From an uncultured Rhizobiaceae group bacterium (GTDB taxonomy: Bacteria; Pseudomonadota; Alphaproteobacteria; Rhizobiales; Rhizobiaceae): 64,000 nt of DNA. The stretch covers positions 1-64,000 of the forward strand of contig CANMVS010000009.1 of assembly GCA_947501445.1 (NCBI GenBank), in the 5' to 3' direction. A model generated the notes under the pieces. That model was not told where the DNA came from and searched no databases. It saw nothing but the letters and a program-made list of their open reading frames with translations. The position numbers and the translations under genes were made by a program. Shown one piece after another: positions 60,145-64,000 of this stretch (within the stretch, counting starts at the first letter, position 1; every line of letters begins with the position of its first letter).

Positions 60145-61107
60145 TTAGAGTCCTTGCAATAAATCATTGAGCGTTTCCTCACGCTCTTTCCACAATTTCT
60201 GCACCTGTTCACGGGTCATGATATGCATCGGTGATCCGCCGGCATTCATCTTGCCCGCGACACGTTTGTTTTTGAACATTTCCGGTACAGTGGTGGCCAG
60301 CTTGTCGATGATTTCAGGTGGCGTACCCTTGGGAACCATTATCCCACGGAAATTGACCGAGCTATTGTCCACATCCAGCCCCTGTTCCATCATGGTTGGT
60401 ACATCAGGCAGGAATTCCTCATTGCGGTTCAGATCAGCAACCCCAAGAATTTTGACATTGCCGGCCTCGCGCGCCCGATAGGCATCGGACAGATTATTGA
60501 TGCCGCCGAGAACATCTCCAGCGATAACCGATTTCATCGCCGCCGCACCGCCACCTTTTGTGGGAATATATTGCATTTTTACATCAGCGGCTTTTTCTAT
60601 CTGCAAGGCTGCGATGTGATGACCGACGAACAGCCCGGCACCGGAATAGGTCAGTTTCCCCGGATTGGCTTTTGCATAGGCCACGACATCGGCCATGGAG
60701 TTGAACGGACTGTCCTTGCCAACGATAAAGACGGCGGGATCGGCCCCCCAATTGGCGATTGGTTCAAAACTGTCCTTGTTGTATTGCACACCGCCTTTTA
60801 TGCTTTGCGCAATGAAATGAGGAATGTTGTAGGCACCCAGTGTGTAACCATCCGAATCAGCATCCTTGGCAAACCAGTTCCAGCCAACCCGTCCGCCCGC
60901 ACCCGGTTTGTTTATTATGGCAATGGGCATGCCCAGCGCGTCCTCGTTTCCAGCAGTCATGGTGACGATACGTGCCTGAAAATCTGTGGCACCACCGGCA
61001 CCATAAGAGACCATCAGCATGATGGGACGTTCAGGATAATCTGCCGCAAATGCGTTCCCTGTTAAGCCCACAAGGGTGATGGCCAGTCCGGCAAGTAAGT
61101 TCCTCAT
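60145..61107 (-). CDS. Tripartite tricarboxylate transporter substrate-binding protein (TctC/Bug family)
   Basis: Signal peptide; YPERPIMLMVSYGAGGATDFQAR; INKPGAGGRVGWNWFAK. Confidence 0.92.
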   Translation of the reverse strand: MRNLLAGLAITLVGLTGNAFAADYPERPIMLMVSYGAGGATDFQARIVTMTAGNEDALGMPIAIINKPGAGGRVGWNWFAKDADSDGYTLGAYNIPHFIAQSIKGGVQYNKDSFEPIANWGADPAVFIVGKDSPFNSMADVVAYAKANPGKLTYSGAGLFVGHHIAALQIEKAADVKMQYIPTKGGGAAAMKSVIAGDVLGGINNLSDAYRAREAGNVKILGVADLNRNEEFLPDVPTMMEQGLDVDNSSVNFRGIMVPKGTPPEIIDKLATTVPEMFKNKRVAGKMNAGGSPMHIMTREQVQKLWKEREETLNDLLQGL

Positions 61108-61152
61108 TGTCTTCCTCCTAGGTTTTAAATGTATCCACCTGTTCCCGGCGGT

Positions 61153-61608
61153 TCAGATTATGATCCCGCGCGGCGTATATACTTTCAGTACAAGCGCGAA
61201 GAGACCGTACATAACGGCGATATAGCCGATGGTGATGAGTAAGCGCCGGATCCACGTGCGGGCGCTATTGTTCGGTGCCGGATCATAGGCCGACAGCAAA
61301 GCGAAGAATGCCAAAGATGTTGCGGCATAAAATCCTAGTGTCTTTGCGGCCCAGAACACATAGATGCCAGCCACCAGCAGACCGGGAGCAAGATTGCTCA
61401 TCATTTGCATGGACAGACCAGCACCGGCTTTTGAAAGCCCCAGTACCGCCTTGCCAAAGGTCCACAGAGCCAGCAACAGGAATGCTGTCGATATCAGGCG
61501 CGGAAACAAAAAAGCGTCGGCGGGCTGTTGCGTATAGCTGATCCAGCACACCCATAGTGCGACCGCAGCCACAATGCCGGAAGGCACCATATGTTGGGTT
61601 CGGTTCAT
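61153..61608 (-). CDS. Tripartite tricarboxylate transporter small permease (TctB)
   Basis: ~150 aa four-TM protein between tctA and tctC; overlaps tctA stop. Confidence 0.85.
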   Translation of the reverse strand: MNRTQHMVPSGIVAAVALWVCWISYTQQPADAFLFPRLISTAFLLLALWTFGKAVLGLSKAGAGLSMQMMSNLAPGLLVAGIYVFWAAKTLGFYAATSLAFFALLSAYDPAPNNSARTWIRRLLITIGYIAVMYGLFALVLKVYTPRGIII

Positions 61609-63098
61609 GCCAGCGCCCTCCGACTACGCATTTCCACGAAGACGGAATAGCCGATTGAGAGCACCACAACGCCAATCAGCAGGAGATTGAGTGCGCCGCC
61701 AAAGAAATAGGCAAATTGTCCATCGGTTGCACCGGCAATCAGCGAGCCCTGAATGTAATTGGATTCTGCTATAGGGCCCAGGATCAGCCCAAGTACGAGC
61801 GGGGCCGCAGAAAAACCATATCGTTCGAGAAAGTACATCATCGTGCCAAGAGCCATCATCACATAAACATCGCCCATCGATTGTTGCACTGAAAACGATC
61901 CGAACACGGCAAGCCCAAGCACCGCTGCCGCCATTATTGATTGTGGTACCTGTGCGATTTTTGCCGCAAAGGAAGCGACATAAATGCCGAATGCACACAT
62001 GAGAATTTGGCCAATCAGCATTGAATTTATGAAAGGCCAGGCAACGTCGGGGTGATTGTCAAATAGGTCGGATCCGGGAAATATGCCGTGAATCAACAGA
62101 CCACCAAGCAGCACTGCAGCGGTCGGGCTGCCGGGAATCGATAGTGTAAGCAATGGCACGAGCGATGGGCCAACCATGGCATTATTGGCAGCTTCGGCTG
62201 CAATGACGCCCTCTGAGTGGCCTGTGCCGAACTTTTCCTTTTCAGATGAGAACTTCTTGGTTTGATCATAGGCAACCAGGCCGGCAATCTGACCACCAAC
62301 ACCCGGAATGAGGCCGATAAATGAGCCGGACAAGGTACCTATTATCAGCGCCTTGGATCGTTTGAATACCTCTCGGATTGCTTCACCTATCGGGTGCGTT
62401 TGCACCTTGATTGCTTCGATACTGTCGTCATGCCTGCCTTTAGCAAACATTGTGAGAACCTGAGGGATGGCAAACAAACCGATGAGCGCGGCAATGATAT
62501 TCACACCACCGCCAAGTGCATCATGAAATATGAACCGTTGAACGCCCTGCATGTCATCATAGCCTATTGTGGCCAGCCACATGCCAATGCAACCGGACAA
62601 CAGGCCCTTCACAACGGAACCCGAGTCCAGCGATCCAATCACCGTAACGCCCAAAATAGCCAGCCAGAAAAGGTGAGACGGACCGAAAGCCAGAGCCCAC
62701 TGGGCCAACAATGGCGTAAGAAAAATCAACAGCAGCACGCCAAATACACCGCCAACCAGGGAAGACAGAAAGGCCAGTTGCAGCGCTTTTGCGCCCTGAC
62801 CGCGTTTGGCCATTTCATGCCCATCCAGCGTCGTCGCGATATTGGCCGGCGCGCCTGGAATTTTCAGCAAAATGGCGCTGACCGCGCCACCTGCAACGGT
62901 AGATGTATAGGCGGCACCGAGCAGGATCAGACCATGCACCGGTTTCAAATGAAATGTGAATGGAATGAGCAAAGCGACAGCCATTGTCGGTGACAGTCCC
63001 GGCGTGGCGCCCAATATGAGCCCACCCACGGTACCGCCCACCAGCAAGAGCATGGAAACGGGCGTAAACACTTCACCGAAATAATACAGAAATTCCAT
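61605..63098 (-). CDS. Tripartite tricarboxylate transporter large permease (TctA); ORF extends to 63173
   Basis: GATPGLSPTMAVALLIPFTFHL; LIPGVGGQIAGLVAYDQTKKFS; LSIPGSPTAAVLLGGLLIHG. Confidence 0.95.
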   Translation of the reverse strand: MEFLYYFGEVFTPVSMLLLVGGTVGGLILGATPGLSPTMAVALLIPFTFHLKPVHGLILLGAAYTSTVAGGAVSAILLKIPGAPANIATTLDGHEMAKRGQGAKALQLAFLSSLVGGVFGVLLLIFLTPLLAQWALAFGPSHLFWLAILGVTVIGSLDSGSVVKGLLSGCIGMWLATIGYDDMQGVQRFIFHDALGGGVNIIAALIGLFAIPQVLTMFAKGRHDDSIEAIKVQTHPIGEAIREVFKRSKALIIGTLSGSFIGLIPGVGGQIAGLVAYDQTKKFSSEKEKFGTGHSEGVIAAEAANNAMVGPSLVPLLTLSIPGSPTAAVLLGGLLIHGIFPGSDLFDNHPDVAWPFINSMLIGQILMCAFGIYVASFAAKIAQVPQSIMAAAVLGLAVFGSFSVQQSMGDVYVMMALGTMMYFLERYGFSAAPLVLGLILGPIAESNYIQGSLIAGATDGQFAYFFGGALNLLLIGVVVLSIGYSVFVEMRSRRALA

Positions 63099-63165
63099 TG
63101 GCTCCAACACTCCTCCCAGAAGTCGAAACATCTTCTTGAATGTTGAGGCTAGACAATGAAAATAA

Positions 63166-63185
63166 AAATGCAAACGTTTTCATTT
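63166..63185. promoter_or_regulatory. LacI-type operator palindrome AAATGCAAACGTTTTCATTT
   Basis: 9 of 10 base pairs symmetric around central CG; sits between divergent tctA and lacI-family gene. Confidence 0.7.
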
Positions 63186-63201
63186 TGTGCTAAAAACCCT
63201 T

Positions 63202-64000
63202 ATGAACCGGGAAAAATTTGCAGATATTATTGATGTTGCCAATCACGCGGGTGTTTCGCCAGCGACCGTTTCGCGTTCTTTCAATCATCCGCAAAAAGTC
63301 AAATCGGCAACCCGAAAGAAGATCCAAAAAGCAATTGAAGATACCGGTTACATTCGTAATCGGGCAGCGCAGGCGATACACGGACGGCGCAGCGGAACGA
63401 TTGGTTTGATCGTGCCAACACTCGACAATGCTATCTTTTCCAATCTGATCCAGTCCTTCTCGGAAGGGTTGACTGAACTCAACTACACAATGCTGGTTGC
63501 AACCCATGGATATGACCTCAAGCGCGAGCACATGTTACTCAGATCCCTGTTGGAACATCGCATAGAAGCGATTGGTCTGATTGGGCTTGATCATCAGGAT
63601 GCGACCTACACACTTTTGGATCGGCGCGCCACGCCAGCAATCGCCATGTGGAATTTCCAATCGGATTCGCGCATCTCGTGCGTCGGATCGGATAATTACC
63701 TGGCTGGCAAACTGGCCGCGGAACATTTGTTGGGGCAGGGGCATCGCAAACTGGGGATCATATTTCCGCCAACCGAGGGCAATGACCGTGCGGCCTCGCG
63801 AATGCGGGGGGCGACAGATGCACTTAAGGCGGCAGGTGTATCCATACCCGGTGCATGGCGCATAACTGCACAATACAGCATCGCAAAGGCCAAACGGGCT
63901 TGCCTTGAACTGTTTTCCCACGACGAAAGACCGACAGCGCTGATTGCAGGCAACGATGTAATTGCGCAGGGCGCAATTTATGCGGCCCAGCAGATCAATC
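63202..64000 (+). CDS. LacI-family transcriptional regulator, truncated by window end
   Basis: MNREKFADIIDVANHAGVSPATVSRSFNHPQKVKSATRKKIQKAIEDTGYIRNRAAQAIHGRRSGTIGLIVPTLDNAIFSNLIQSFSEG; absent from ORF track because it runs off the end. Confidence 0.93.
   Translation, partial: MNREKFADIIDVANHAGVSPATVSRSFNHPQKVKSATRKKIQKAIEDTGYIRNRAAQAIHGRRSGTIGLIVPTLDNAIFSNLIQSFSEGLTELNYTMLVATHGYDLKREHMLLRSLLEHRIEAIGLIGLDHQDATYTLLDRRATPAIAMWNFQSDSRISCVGSDNYLAGKLAAEHLLGQGHRKLGIIFPPTEGNDRAASRMRGATDALKAAGVSIPGAWRITAQYSIAKAKRACLELFSHDERPTALIAGNDVIAQGAIYAAQQIN

Noticed and set aside
1-64000. CRISPR arrays, rRNA operons, prophage structural genes
   Set aside because: No regularly spaced direct repeats, no rRNA-like sequence and no phage structural motifs seen.

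Overview
64-kb window that looks alphaproteobacterial, probably Hyphomicrobiales-like (inference from gene content and the glmU-glmS / recG-sdhE-mfd context). Core content: ugd and a nucleotide-sugar epimerase; a Yej-type peptide ABC transporter; a four-gene overlapping glycosyltransferase operon; an MscS channel; glmU, glmS, recG, sdhE and mfd; hspQ; a BMP/nucleoside-type ABC transporter; and a tctABC + aldehyde dehydrogenase + AMP-ligase operon resembling a sulfoacetate (sau) module with a divergent LacI regulator. Accessory content: a complete Tn3-family transposon at 24619..30720. I could delimit it from ~38-bp terminal inverted repeats and a perfect 5-bp target duplication (TACAG). It carries a WYL regulator, an EamA exporter and a PNPOx-like protein, and its transposase frame is intact except for two in-frame TAG codons. 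Other signals not given by the ORF track: a dispersed ~90-bp two-hairpin repeat in four convergent gene junctions; a tRNA-Lys(TTT) whose 3' CCA lies inside a 13-bp stem; a 50-aa ORF with a double-glycine leader-like motif; a three-gene desaturase / PhnD-like / FAD-oxidoreductase operon with a palindromic divergent promoter; tandem GntR paralogs sharing an 11-bp upstream motif; and a LacI operator. All functional names come from reading protein motifs by eye; no database search was run.
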